From NCBI RefSeq assembly GCF_002019855.1, contig NZ_CM007717.1, positions 2,725,198 to 2,789,197 of the forward strand: 64,000 nucleotides of DNA, read 5' to 3'. This document shows, piece after piece, positions 24,498 to 32,473 of this stretch. Positions within the stretch are counted from its first letter, which is position 1. The number at the start of each line of letters is the position of its first letter. Below the pieces are notes generated by a model, which had not been told where the DNA came from, searched no databases, and saw only the letters and a list, made by a program, of their open reading frames with translations. The stretch is from Streptomyces antibioticus (GTDB lineage Bacteria; Actinomycetota; Actinomycetes; Streptomycetales; Streptomycetaceae). The translations under genes and the position numbers were made by a program.

Positions 24498-25493
24498 GTG
24501 TCGTACACAGGCCCGCCCCTCGATCCGTTCGACCCTTTCGGTGCTCCGCAGCCCCGGCGCTCGCCGCTGCGCCGCGGGCTGACGGTGGCGCTCGCCGTGC
24601 TCGTGCCGGGCGCGCTGGTGGGCTGGCTGGCGTACGCCACGTTCGGCCCGGACGGCGAGGGCGACGGGTCCGGCTCGGCCGGGGCCGCCACGGGCACCGC
24701 GAGCGCGCCCCGCTGGCCGAACGTCGGCAACGGCAAGTCCGGCCTCGCGGCACCGTCCGGTTCCACCGACGCCGCCCCGTCGGACTCCGCGTCGTCCGGT
24801 GCGGGCTCGTCCGGTGAGGGCTCGCTCGCCGGCAAGGTCGTCGTCATCGACCCGGGGCACAACCCGACCAACGTCGAGCACACGGCCGAGATCAACCGCA
24901 CGGTCGACATCGGCACCCACTCCAAGGAGTGCGACACCACGGGGACGTCCACCAACTCGGGTTACAGCGAGGCCCGGTTCACGCTGGACGTGGCGCACCG
25001 GCTGCGGACGCTGCTGCAACAGCAGGGCGCCACCGTGAAACTGACCCAGGACGCCGACCGTCCCTACGGCCCGTGCGTGGACGAGCGGGCCCGGATCGGG
25101 AACGCGGCGCACGCCGACGCGGTGGTCTCGATCCACGCGGACGGATCGGGGGCGGGCAACCGCGGGTTCCATGTGATCCTGCCGGGCTCGGTGCGGGCGG
25201 GTGCCGCCGACACCCGTGCCATCGTGGGCCCGTCGAAGGATCTCGGAAAGCTGATCGCGGCCGACTTCGCGGCGGCGACGGGTACTTCCCCGTCCAACTA
25301 CATCGGCGGCGGCACCGGTCTCGTCACACGTGAGGACCTGGGCGGTCTCAATCTGTCAACGGTTCCGAAGGTGTTCATCGAGTGCGGCAACATGCGCGAT
25401 AGCAAGGACGCGGCACTGCTGACCAGTGGTGCCTGGCGGCAGAAGGCGGCGCAGGGGATCTCTGAGGGAATCGTGAGTTTCCTGCGCGGGTAG
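24498..25493 (+). CDS. N-acetylmuramoyl-L-alanine amidase (Amidase_3), membrane-anchored
   Basis: A ~331-residue zinc amidase that cleaves the MurNAc-L-Ala bond of peptidoglycan. A short tail is followed by one membrane helix (~30-50), a Ser/Gly/Ala-rich spacer, and the catalytic domain from ~110. Zinc ligands and catalytic residues are visible: His in VVIDPGHNPT, Glu in GYSEARFTLDVAHRL, His in VVSIHADGSG, and catalytic Glu in VFIECGNMRD. The start is GTG 24498, with AGGGTGG upstream; GTG 24489 is an alternative. It follows the sigma factor pair by ~10 nt and may be in its regulon, linking it to cell-wall stress. Confidence 0.92.
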   Translation: MSYTGPPLDPFDPFGAPQPRRSPLRRGLTVALAVLVPGALVGWLAYATFGPDGEGDGSGSAGAATGTASAPRWPNVGNGKSGLAAPSGSTDAAPSDSASSGAGSSGEGSLAGKVVVIDPGHNPTNVEHTAEINRTVDIGTHSKECDTTGTSTNSGYSEARFTLDVAHRLRTLLQQQGATVKLTQDADRPYGPCVDERARIGNAAHADAVVSIHADGSGAGNRGFHVILPGSVRAGAADTRAIVGPSKDLGKLIAADFAAATGTSPSNYIGGGTGLVTREDLGGLNLSTVPKVFIECGNMRDSKDAALLTSGAWRQKAAQGISEGIVSFLRG

Positions 25494-25686
25494 TGGTCAG
25501 CGCCCTGATCCGGGCGGACATACCGATCGTGCGGACGATAGTGTCGCCCATACGATGAGGGGCCACCCCCGCGCTTCACACAGGGGCCCGAGGGCGACAG
25601 GGTGACAGCGACGCCTCCAGCGACGCGTCTGTGCCGACGCGTAGTGATGACGTACTGATGACGAGACGACTGACGAAGGACCTGAA

Positions 25687-26499
25687 GTGAATATCCGCTC
25701 CCTCACTCGAGGCGACGGCGTGGTGATCGGAGCAGCGGTATTGCTGTTCATCGCGTCGTTCCTCGACAACTACTCGTACGACGGCGACAACGGTCTCGAC
25801 ATGCCCAGCCTCTGGTCGAGCGGACCGGTCCTGCTCGGTGTCGTACTGGCGGGGCTGATCGGCGCGGCCCTCGTCGTCGTCGCCCGCGCACTGCCGCAGC
25901 CCCGTAAGGTCGCCGGTCTGGAACTGGGCCCGTTCGGGGTCGCGTTCACGCTGTTCGCGGCGTGGAGCGCGCTGGGCAACGTCATCGACCCGGTGGGCGG
26001 CCTGGACAACATCGGCAACGGCTTCGGCTCGGGCGGTCCCGACGCCGGTGTGGGCCTGATCCTCGCCCTGGTGGCCACGCTGATCATGGCGGGCGCCGCC
26101 ATCGCCACCCCCCTGGTCCCCGCTCTCCAGGCCGGTCTGATCCCGGCTCCGTCGCCGGCCGCGCCGCAGCCCTACGGGGCGCAGCCGCCCGCCGGTTACG
26201 GCTACCCGGGTGCGCCGCAGCCGGGCGGGTTCGGCGGCGGTCAGCCGCAGGGGCAGCCGCCGTTCGGTGGCCAGCCGGGTCCGGCGCAGCCGCCGGCGCC
26301 GGACTTCTCGCCGTTCTGGTTCGCCGTTCCGGTGGCGCGCCCGCTGTTCGGGGAGGACGGCGGGGCGGCTCCGATCGCGGAGCTGGCGCCGGGCACCTGG
26401 TACCTCGCGGTCGAGCAGGGCGCCCAGGGTCTCATCGCGCAGACCCAGGACGGCCGTCGCGGTGTCCTGCGGGACACCTCGGGCATCCAGCGCGGCTGA
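25687..26499 (+). CDS. Hypothetical four-helix membrane protein with Pro/Gly-rich cytoplasmic domain
   Basis: A 270-residue protein with GTG start. Four hydrophobic helices (about residues 13-30, 46-66, 82-100 and 123-145) precede a Pro/Gly/Gln-rich linker (PYGAQPPAGYGYPGAPQPGG) and a conserved C-terminal segment, ELAPGTWYLAVEQGAQGLIAQTQDGRRG. This architecture (DUF5336-like four-helix unit plus Q/P/G tail) is common in actinobacteria, but the function is unknown. It ends just before a strong terminator. Confidence 0.82.
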   Translation: MNIRSLTRGDGVVIGAAVLLFIASFLDNYSYDGDNGLDMPSLWSSGPVLLGVVLAGLIGAALVVVARALPQPRKVAGLELGPFGVAFTLFAAWSALGNVIDPVGGLDNIGNGFGSGGPDAGVGLILALVATLIMAGAAIATPLVPALQAGLIPAPSPAAPQPYGAQPPAGYGYPGAPQPGGFGGGQPQGQPPFGGQPGPAQPPAPDFSPFWFAVPVARPLFGEDGGAAPIAELAPGTWYLAVEQGAQGLIAQTQDGRRGVLRDTSGIQRG

Positions 26500-26526
26500 G
26501 CAACCCCGCGCGGACCACGCGGACTC

Positions 26527-26558
26527 ACGGCCCCTCGCCCTTCCGGGCGGGGGGCCGT
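26527..26558 (+). terminator. Intrinsic terminator after the four-helix membrane protein
   Basis: Stem ACGGCCCCTCGCCC (26527-26540), loop TTCC, and complementary arm 26545-26558 with one G-T wobble, followed by TGTCGT. It isolates the membrane protein gene from the F420 enzyme. Confidence 0.8.
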
Positions 26559-26587
26559 TGTCGTACAGTCGCAGCCACCACACCCGT

Positions 26588-26602
26588 CTGACGGACCGTC
26601 AG
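26588..26602. promoter_or_regulatory. Perfect palindrome CTGACGGACCGTCAG overlapping the LLM ribosome-binding site
   Basis: Seven-bp arms around a single A. The right arm runs into AGGAGG (26601-26606), so a bound protein would occlude both promoter-proximal DNA and the ribosome-binding region. Closely related 15-mers occur upstream of the aldehyde dehydrogenase (33949-33963) and cyp125 (46745-46759). Confidence 0.65.
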
Positions 26603-26611
26603 GAGGCAGTG

Positions 26612-27625
26612 ATGCGGCTCGGTCTGGCGCTCGGCTACTGGGGTCGCGGCCCCGACCCCCATCATCTGGAGCTGGCGCGGGAGGCGGAGCGGCTCGGGTA
26701 CGACTCGGTGTGGACGGCGGAGTCCTGGGGCTCGGACGCCTTCACGCCGCTCACCTGGATCGCCGCGCACACGACCCGGATCGGGCTGGGCACGGCGGTC
26801 GCGCAGATGGCGGCCCGCTCCCCCACCACCACGGCGATGCACGCGCTCACCCTGGACCATCTCTCCGGCGGGCGGATGACACTCGGGCTCGGGCTTTCGG
26901 GCCCGCAGGTGGTCGAGGGCTGGTACGGGCGGCCGTTCCCCGCCTCGCCGTTGACCGCGACGCGCGAGTACGTGGACGTCGTACGGCAGGTGCTGCGGCG
27001 GGAGGCGCCGGTGGAGCTGGGCGAGGGACGGTTCCATCCGCTGCCCTACCGGGGCCCGGACGCGACCGGGCTGGGCCGGCCGCTGCGGTCGATCACCCAT
27101 CCGCTGCGGTCCGGGCTGCCCGTGCTGCTGGGGGCGGAGGGGCCGCGGAACGTGGCGCAGACCGTGCGGATCGCGGACGGCTGGCTGCCGTTGTACTGGT
27201 CACCGAGCCGGCCGGACGCGTACGGGCCGGGGCTCGCGAGTCTGCCACCGGGGTTCCGGGTGGCGCCGATGGCCCGCGTGCGGGTCTGCGACGACCTCGC
27301 CGAAGGGCTGCTGGCCGTCAAGACGATGCTCGGTTTCTACATCGGCGGCATGGGCCACGCCACCCGCAACTTCCACGCCGACCTGATGGCGCGCATGGGG
27401 TACGAGGAGGAGGCCCGGCGGATCCAGGAACTGTTCCTGGCCGGCCGCCGCGAGGAGGCGGTGCTGGCCGTGCCGGACGCGTTCGCCGACGAGATCTCGC
27501 TCGTCGGGCCGCGCGAACGGATCGCGGAGCGGCTGGAGTTGTGGCGCAAGGGCCCGGTGACGGACCTGCTGGCGCTGGCCCCGGACCCGCACACCCTGCG
27601 CGTGCTGGCGGAGCTGAACTCCTGA
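26612..27625 (+). CDS. LLM-class F420-dependent oxidoreductase (Rv3520c-like)
   Basis: A 337-residue TIM-barrel oxidoreductase of the luciferase-like monooxygenase family using coenzyme F420. Landmarks are LGLALGYWG at strand 1, TAESWGSDAFTPLTWIA, ALTLDHLSGGRMTLGLGLSGPQVVEGWYG, and PVLLGAEGPRNV. The wording is very close to Mycobacterium Rv3520c, a member of the KstR cholesterol regulon. The ATG at 26612 follows AGGAGG. The palindrome just upstream is shared with two other sterol-type genes in the window, so a role in sterol or lipid catabolism is inferred; the reaction is unknown even in mycobacteria. Confidence 0.92.
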   Translation: MRLGLALGYWGRGPDPHHLELAREAERLGYDSVWTAESWGSDAFTPLTWIAAHTTRIGLGTAVAQMAARSPTTTAMHALTLDHLSGGRMTLGLGLSGPQVVEGWYGRPFPASPLTATREYVDVVRQVLRREAPVELGEGRFHPLPYRGPDATGLGRPLRSITHPLRSGLPVLLGAEGPRNVAQTVRIADGWLPLYWSPSRPDAYGPGLASLPPGFRVAPMARVRVCDDLAEGLLAVKTMLGFYIGGMGHATRNFHADLMARMGYEEEARRIQELFLAGRREEAVLAVPDAFADEISLVGPRERIAERLELWRKGPVTDLLALAPDPHTLRVLAELNS

Positions 27626-27689
27626 CCTGAACAAGGCACTTGAATTCAGCACCTGGTTTCAGCCGGGCGGGAGCGGCAACCCGACCCGT

Positions 27690-27983
27690 ATGTCCCCTCG
27701 TTATCGCAACGGAGCGAACCAGGCCGGGACGGTCATCGCCGTCGTGGCCGATGTCATGGCCCTCATCCTGGGCCTCTGGATCCTCATGTACCTGCTGGAC
27801 GCGAACCGCGGAAACGACTTCGTGCAGTTCGTGCACGACGTGGCCCGCTGGCTCGCCGGCTGGTCGCACGACCTGTTCACCTTCGACGAGGCGTGGGCCA
27901 GGGTCGTGGCCGGCTACGGCCTGGCGGCGGTGGTCTACCTCTTCGTGGGCCACGCCATAGCCAACCGGGTCCACCGCCACTAG
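27690..27983 (+). CDS. Small two-helix membrane protein (97 aa)
   Basis: Begins MSPRYRNGANQAG, then a helix (about residues 12-35), an amphipathic stretch with FVQFVHDVARWLAGWSHDLFTFDEAW, and a second helix (72-90) ending HRH. The composition is that of a genuine conserved small actinobacterial membrane protein; I do not know its role. Good codon bias supports it. Confidence 0.72.
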   Translation: MSPRYRNGANQAGTVIAVVADVMALILGLWILMYLLDANRGNDFVQFVHDVARWLAGWSHDLFTFDEAWARVVAGYGLAAVVYLFVGHAIANRVHRH

Positions 27984-28016
27984 CCCCCCTTGTCAGGAGC
28001 GCCGCCCGACCCCACT

Positions 28017-28060
28017 CAGGGGCGCGGGGAACTGCGCGCCCAGCCACAACGCACCCGCAC
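28017..28060. repeat. Copy of a dispersed Streptomyces intergenic repeat
   Basis: The stretch starting CAGGGGCGCGGGGAACTGCG and running into CAGCCACAACGCACCCGCAC matches, from memory, a sequence found many times between genes in Streptomyces chromosomes. GCGC-rich arms can pair. Only one copy lies in this window, between convergent genes. Confidence 0.5.
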
Positions 28061-28095
28061 GGGCCCTCCGGCCGTATCCCCCGAACCGCCGGAGG

Positions 28096-29166
28096 CTACC
28101 CGCAACAGTCCGGATCGAGCCCCACCGGCAACCGCTCCCCCCCGAACACCGCACACGTGGCCTCATGGCCACCCAGCGCGGCGACGGCCAGCAGCAGCGA
28201 GCCCGCCGTCCAGGTCGTCAGTTCGCGGGGCCAGATCGCGTCGTCGTCGAAGACGTAGCCCGTCCAGTACAGCCCGGACTCGTCGTCCCGCAGGTGCTGG
28301 ATGGACTGGAGGATCTCCAGCGCCCGGTCGGACTCCCCCATCGCCCAGAGGGCGAGGGCGAGTTCGGCCGACTCGCCGCCCGTGACCCACGGGTTCGGCA
28401 CGACGCACCGCACCCCGAGTCCGGGCACGACGAACCGCTCCCAGTCGCCCTCGATACGGGACTTGGCCTCCGCGCCCGTCAACGCCCCGCCGAGGACCGG
28501 GTAGTACCAGTCCATGGAGTAGCGGTCCTTGTCCAGGAACCGTTCGGGGTGGCTGCGGATCGCGTGCCGCAGCGCGCCCGCGGCCAGCTCCCAGTCCGGC
28601 TGCGGCTCCTCGCGCTGTTCGGCGATGGCGAGCGCGCAGCGCAGCGCCTGGTGGATCGAGGAGGAGCCGGTGAGCAGGGCGTCCGCGGTGGGCGTGCCGT
28701 CGTCGTCGCGGCGCCAGCCGATCTGACCGCCGGGCTGCTGGAGCCGCAGGACGTACTCGACGGCCGCGTAGACGGCCGGCCACATGCGGTCCAGGAAGGT
28801 GTCGTCGCCGGTGGAGAGGTAGTGGTGCCAGACGCCGACGGCGAGGTAGGCGACGAAGTTCGTCTCACGTCCCCGGTCGGTGACGTCGGCGAAGTCGCCG
28901 TCCCGGTAGGCGGCGTACCAGGAGCCGTCGTCGTTCTGGTGCCGGGCGAGCCAGGTGTAGGCCCGCTCGGCGGCCTCGTGCTCGCCCGCAGCGTCCAGCG
29001 CCATCGCGGCCTCGGTGTGGTCCCACGGGTCGAGGTGGTGGCCCCGGAACCAGGGGATCGCGCCGTCCTCCCGCTGCACGGCGAGGATGCCGGCGACGGT
29101 CGCGGCGGCCTGCTCGGCGGTGAGGACCCCGGGCAGGACGAGGTGTTCTGTCCGGGGGGTGGTCAC
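28096..29166 (-). CDS. Alpha/alpha-barrel (prenyltransferase/glucoamylase-like) protein
   Basis: A 356-residue helical-repeat protein. Repeats of the form AERAYTWLARHQNDDGSWYAAYRDG and VEYVLRLQQPGGQIGWRRDDD recall terpenoid-cyclase/prenyltransferase and GH15-like alpha6/alpha6 barrels. The GTG start at 29166 overlaps the methyltransferase stop. It is the third gene of a glycosyltransferase, methyltransferase, barrel operon. Mycobacterial Rv3030-Rv3032 pair a methyltransferase and glucosyltransferase for methylated polysaccharides. By that analogy this gene may process a glucan, but I see no proven catalytic residues, so hydrolase and lyase roles are both open. Confidence 0.82.
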   Translation of the reverse strand: MTTPRTEHLVLPGVLTAEQAAATVAGILAVQREDGAIPWFRGHHLDPWDHTEAAMALDAAGEHEAAERAYTWLARHQNDDGSWYAAYRDGDFADVTDRGRETNFVAYLAVGVWHHYLSTGDDTFLDRMWPAVYAAVEYVLRLQQPGGQIGWRRDDDGTPTADALLTGSSSIHQALRCALAIAEQREEPQPDWELAAGALRHAIRSHPERFLDKDRYSMDWYYPVLGGALTGAEAKSRIEGDWERFVVPGLGVRCVVPNPWVTGGESAELALALWAMGESDRALEILQSIQHLRDDESGLYWTGYVFDDDAIWPRELTTWTAGSLLLAVAALGGHEATCAVFGGERLPVGLDPDCCG

Positions 29167-29897
29167 TTGGCCGCCACCCGGGGCAGGTGCGGCTTGGTGG
29201 CGTAGGCGACGAAGCTCTTGCCGATCAGCGGGTTGAGCGCCTGCTCGGCGACCCGGGTGGCCAGCGGCTTCTTCATGATGTCCCAGACCAGCAGCTTGTG
29301 GTACGCGCGCACCGGGAGCGCCTTGTCGTTGTCGACGCCGAACGCGCACTTGAGCCACCAGTACGGCGAGTGCAGCGCGTGCGCGTGGTGGGTGCCGTAG
29401 GGCCGGAGGCCGGCCTCGCGGATCTTGCCGAGGAGTTCGTCCGCCCTGTAGATGCGGATGTGGCCGCCCTCGACCTCGTGGTAGGCGTCGGAGAGGGCCC
29501 AGCAGACCTTCTCGGGGCCGTAGCGCGGGACGGTGATCGCGATGCGGCCGCCGGGCTTGAGGACCCGGACCATCTCGGCGAGCACGCCCTTGTCGTCGGG
29601 AATGTGCTCCATGACCTCGGAGATGATGACGACGTCGAAGGACTCGTCGGGGAAGGGCAGCGCGAGGGCGTCGCCCTCCATGGCGGTGGCGGTGGCGCCC
29701 TCGGGGGCCTCGCCGGCCTCCTTCATCGCCGCGAACCACTTGGCGACCTCGCGGATCTCGTCGCCGTTCTGGTCGAGGGCCACGACCTGGGCGCCCCGCC
29801 GGTAGCACTCGAAGGCGTGCCGGCCGGCCCCGCAGCCGAGATCGAGGACCCGGTCCCCCGGGGCGAGCGGGAACCGGGAGAAGTCGACGGTCAGCAC
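29163..29897 (-). CDS. Class I SAM-dependent methyltransferase (Rv3030-like)
   Basis: A 244-residue methyltransferase: motif I is VLDLGCGAGRHAFECYRRG, then VVALDQNGDEI, DVVIISEVMEHIPDD and VLKPGGRIAITVPRY. Its context between a GT4 glycosyltransferase (7-nt overlap) and an alpha-barrel protein (GTGA overlap) resembles Rv3030-Rv3032, which make 6-O-methylglucose lipopolysaccharide. Sugar O-methylation is therefore a reasonable but unproven role. Confidence 0.88.
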   Translation of the reverse strand: MLTVDFSRFPLAPGDRVLDLGCGAGRHAFECYRRGAQVVALDQNGDEIREVAKWFAAMKEAGEAPEGATATAMEGDALALPFPDESFDVVIISEVMEHIPDDKGVLAEMVRVLKPGGRIAITVPRYGPEKVCWALSDAYHEVEGGHIRIYRADELLGKIREAGLRPYGTHHAHALHSPYWWLKCAFGVDNDKALPVRAYHKLLVWDIMKKPLATRVAEQALNPLIGKSFVAYATKPHLPRVAAK

Positions 29898-31282
29898 GTG
29901 GCCCTGCTTTCGCGATCGGATACAACGTCAACATCTTCGCGGGCCGGGTGTGCCGGTCCGGCGCCGCCCCCCGCCCCGGCCGCCCGGGCGATGGCCTCGC
30001 GGTAGCGGACGACGGTGCCCTCGGCGGCCTTGGCCCAGGTGAACCGCTCCAGCACGCGCCGTCGTCCGGCGGCGCCGAGCCGGGCGCGCAGTGCGGGGTC
30101 GCCGAGCAGCCGGGCCAGCGCGGCGGCCAGGGCGCCGGCGTCGCCGGGCGGTACGGCGAGGCAGGTCTCCCCGTCGGCTCCGGCGACCTCGGGGATCGCG
30201 CCGCCGGTGGTGGCGACCAGGGGGGTGCCGGTGGCCATGGCCTCGGCGGCCGGCAGCGAGAAGCCCTCGTAGAGGGAGGGCACGCAGGCGACCTCCGCCG
30301 AGCGCACCAGGTCGACCAGTTCGGCGTCCGAGATGCCCTTGACGAACTCGACGGCGCCTTCGAGGCCGTAGCGCTCGATCGCCTGGGCGACGGGCCCCTC
30401 CTCGGGGCGCTTGCCGACAACGACGAGGTGGGCGTGCGGGTGTTCGGCGCGCGTCTTGGCCAGCGCCTCGACGAGGAAGACCAGGCCCTTGAGCGGGACG
30501 TCGGCGCTGGACGTCGTCACGATCCGGCCCGGGACGACGGCCACCGACGGGTCGGGCGCGAACAGGTCGGTGTCGGCGCCGATGTGGACGACGTGGATAC
30601 GGTCGTCGCGGACGCCGAGGTGGTCGACGATCTCCTGGCGGGAGGTGCCGGAGACGGTGAGCACGGACGGCAGCCGGCGGGCGACCCGCTTCTGCATCCG
30701 GGTGAACGCGTACCAGCGGCGCACGGAGTAGCGGCGCTGCCATCCGTCAGCGGCGTCCAGCTCCAACTGCCGGTCTACGGTGATGGGGTGGTGGATCGTG
30801 GTGACGAGGGGGGCGCCGACGTCGCCCAACAGGCCGTAGCCGAGGGTCTGGTTGTCGTGCACGACGTCGAACTGTCCGCGCCGGGCGCGCAGATGGCGGC
30901 GGGCGCGCAGCGAGAAGGTCAGCGGTTCGGGGAAGCCGCCGGTCCACATCGTCGCCACTTCGAGGGCGTCGATCCAGTCCCGGTACTCGCCGCGCGCGGG
31001 GGTGCGAAAGGGGTCGGGCTGGCGGTACAGGTCGAGGCTGGGGAGTTCGGTGAGGGACAGCCGGTCGTCGTGGCCCTCGTCGAGCACCGGATACGGCTGG
31101 GAACCGATGACCTCGACGCGGTGTCCGAGGCGGGCCAGCTCGCGCGAGAGGTGCCGTACGTAGACGCCCTGGCCCCCGCAGAACGGGTTCCCCTTATAGG
31201 TGAGGAGCGCGATGTCGAGCGGTCGCTCGCCGTCCGCGGCGAGGTCATGCCGGGACCCCGCCTGACTGGCCTCAGCGGTCAC
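29891..31282 (-). CDS. GT4-family glycosyltransferase (Rv3032-like)
   Basis: A 463-residue GT-B enzyme. The N-terminal domain has IALLTYKGNPFCGGQGVYVRHLSRELARLGH, a donor/acceptor lid motif of GT4. The C-terminal domain has LKGLVFLVEALAKT and the ACVPSLYEGFSLPAAEAMATGTPLVAT segment with the E-x7-E retaining motif. Rv3032 in mycobacteria elongates alpha-1,4-glucan chains of methylglucose lipopolysaccharide; similarity in neighbourhood supports that comparison. It is the first gene of the operon, divergent from kstR; a KstR-type site lies 55 nt upstream of its start. Confidence 0.9.
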   Translation of the reverse strand: MTAEASQAGSRHDLAADGERPLDIALLTYKGNPFCGGQGVYVRHLSRELARLGHRVEVIGSQPYPVLDEGHDDRLSLTELPSLDLYRQPDPFRTPARGEYRDWIDALEVATMWTGGFPEPLTFSLRARRHLRARRGQFDVVHDNQTLGYGLLGDVGAPLVTTIHHPITVDRQLELDAADGWQRRYSVRRWYAFTRMQKRVARRLPSVLTVSGTSRQEIVDHLGVRDDRIHVVHIGADTDLFAPDPSVAVVPGRIVTTSSADVPLKGLVFLVEALAKTRAEHPHAHLVVVGKRPEEGPVAQAIERYGLEGAVEFVKGISDAELVDLVRSAEVACVPSLYEGFSLPAAEAMATGTPLVATTGGAIPEVAGADGETCLAVPPGDAGALAAALARLLGDPALRARLGAAGRRRVLERFTWAKAAEGTVVRYREAIARAAGAGGGAGPAHPAREDVDVVSDRESRATC

Positions 31283-31336
31283 TCCGGGCCCCCTTCTGCC
31301 TGCATTGTCCCGCGAGACTACGACGGGACGCTAATC

Positions 31337-31350
31337 TAGAACAAGTTTCA
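31337..31350. promoter_or_regulatory. KstR-type operator between kstR and the glycosyltransferase operon
   Basis: TAGAACAAGTTTCA fits TNNAACNNGTTNNA exactly, with TC before and GA after extending the palindrome. It lies 55 nt from the glycosyltransferase start and ~140 nt from the kstR start, so it could mediate autoregulation, control of the sugar operon, or both. Confidence 0.7.
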
Positions 31351-31491
31351 GACTTGATCGTTCGGGAGGCTCTGAATCTACCGGCAGGTAGGGACGCGGT
31401 GAGCAGTGGATCAGGTGATTCACGCCACGGCGGGCCGTGCCCTTCCGCTGTGTGATCACCGGCCCTCACCGACTGTCACGGAACAGGACCC

Positions 31492-32172
31492 ATGCCTGCG
31501 GAAGACAGCACCCAGCGCCCCGCCACCGCTCCCTCCCCCGCGCCCGCCGCCACCCCCTCCCCGGCTCTCGGCGCCACCCGGTCCGGGGGCCCCTCCCCGC
31601 TCACCGAGCGGCAGGAGGCCCGCCGTCGGCGCATCCTGCACGCGAGCGCCCAGCTCGCCAGCCGGGGCGGTTTCGACGCGGTGCAGATGCGGGAGGTCGC
31701 CGAGTCCTCCCAGGTCGCGCTGGGCACGCTCTACCGCTACTTCCCGTCCAAGGTGCATCTGCTGGTCGCCACCATGCAGGACCAACTGGAGCACATGCAC
31801 GGCACGTTGCGCCGCAAGCCCCCGACCGGCGAACGGGCGGCGGAGCGGGTCGCGGAGACGCTGATGCGCGCCTTCCGCGCCCTCCAGCGCGAACCGCATC
31901 TGGCCGACGCGATGGTCCGCGCGCTGACCTTCGCCGACCGCAGCGTCTCGCCCGAGGTCGACCAGGTCTCCCGGCAGACGACGGCGATCATCCTGGACGC
32001 GATGGGCCTGGAGGACCCGACGCCCGAGCAGCTCTCCGCCGTCCGCGTCATCGAGCACACCTGGCACTCGGCCCTGATCACCTGGCTCTCGGGGCGGGCC
32101 TCGATCGCGCAGGTCCGCGTGGACATCGAGACGGTGTGCCGCCTGATCGACGTGACGGAGCCGCGGGCGTGA
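31492..32172 (+). CDS. kstR: KstR-like TetR-family repressor
   Basis: A 226-residue regulator. After a disordered Pro/Ala N-terminus (~45 residues), the helix-turn-helix RRRRILHASAQLASRGGFDAVQMREVAESSQVALGTLYRYFPSKVHLLVATM follows mycobacterial KstR almost word for word (AVQMR, VGTLYRYFPSKVHLLV-type segment). The ligand domain has PHLADAMVRALTFADRSVSPEVDQVS, also KstR-like. KstR represses cholesterol catabolic genes and is released by 3-oxo-cholestenoyl-CoA-type ligands. Several matching operators lie in this window. The long N-terminal tail is not needed for the fold, so a later start is possible. Confidence 0.9.
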   Translation: MPAEDSTQRPATAPSPAPAATPSPALGATRSGGPSPLTERQEARRRRILHASAQLASRGGFDAVQMREVAESSQVALGTLYRYFPSKVHLLVATMQDQLEHMHGTLRRKPPTGERAAERVAETLMRAFRALQREPHLADAMVRALTFADRSVSPEVDQVSRQTTAIILDAMGLEDPTPEQLSAVRVIEHTWHSALITWLSGRASIAQVRVDIETVCRLIDVTEPRA

Positions 32173-32197
32173 GCCCTGCCGGTCCTTCCGGGCCCCT

Positions 32198-32470
32198 CTA
32201 CTCCTCCGGCGGGAACACGGGCTCGCCGCTCCCCGCCAGCGTCACCATGATCGCCTCCACCGGGCAGCCCTCGGCCGCCGCCAGCACCTGTTCGCTGGCG
32301 TCGGTGTCGGGGTCGACCGGGCGGGACTGACGGGCGCTGTCGAGGCGGAACCCGTCCGGGGCGTGGTGGAGGCACTGGGCGGAACCGATGCACAGGGAGC
32401 GGTCGACCTCGACGTGCCAGCGGTCGCCCGCGCCCACGCCCGGCTGCTCGCGCAGGGGAGTCGCCCCCAT
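32198..32470 (-). CDS. 3Fe-4S ferredoxin
   Basis: A 90-residue ferredoxin of the P450-partner type. Cluster ligands are in DRSLCIGSAQCLHHAPDGF (C-x5-C) and AAEGCPVEAI; the C-x-x-C of 4Fe-4S forms is absent, so a 3Fe-4S cluster is expected. It follows the aldehyde dehydrogenase by 3 nt on the same strand. Likely electron donor to the CYP125-like P450 at 45478-46716 or another P450; mycobacterial KstR-regulated FdxD is a comparable protein. Confidence 0.9.
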   Translation of the reverse strand: MGATPLREQPGVGAGDRWHVEVDRSLCIGSAQCLHHAPDGFRLDSARQSRPVDPDTDASEQVLAAAEGCPVEAIMVTLAGSGEPVFPPEE

Positions 32471-32473
32471 GGT

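Noticed and set aside
28096..29166. Squalene-hopene cyclase or terpene gene
   Set aside because: Helical repeats fit, but the DxDD or catalytic aspartate motifs of cyclases are not visible and the neighbours are sugar-related.
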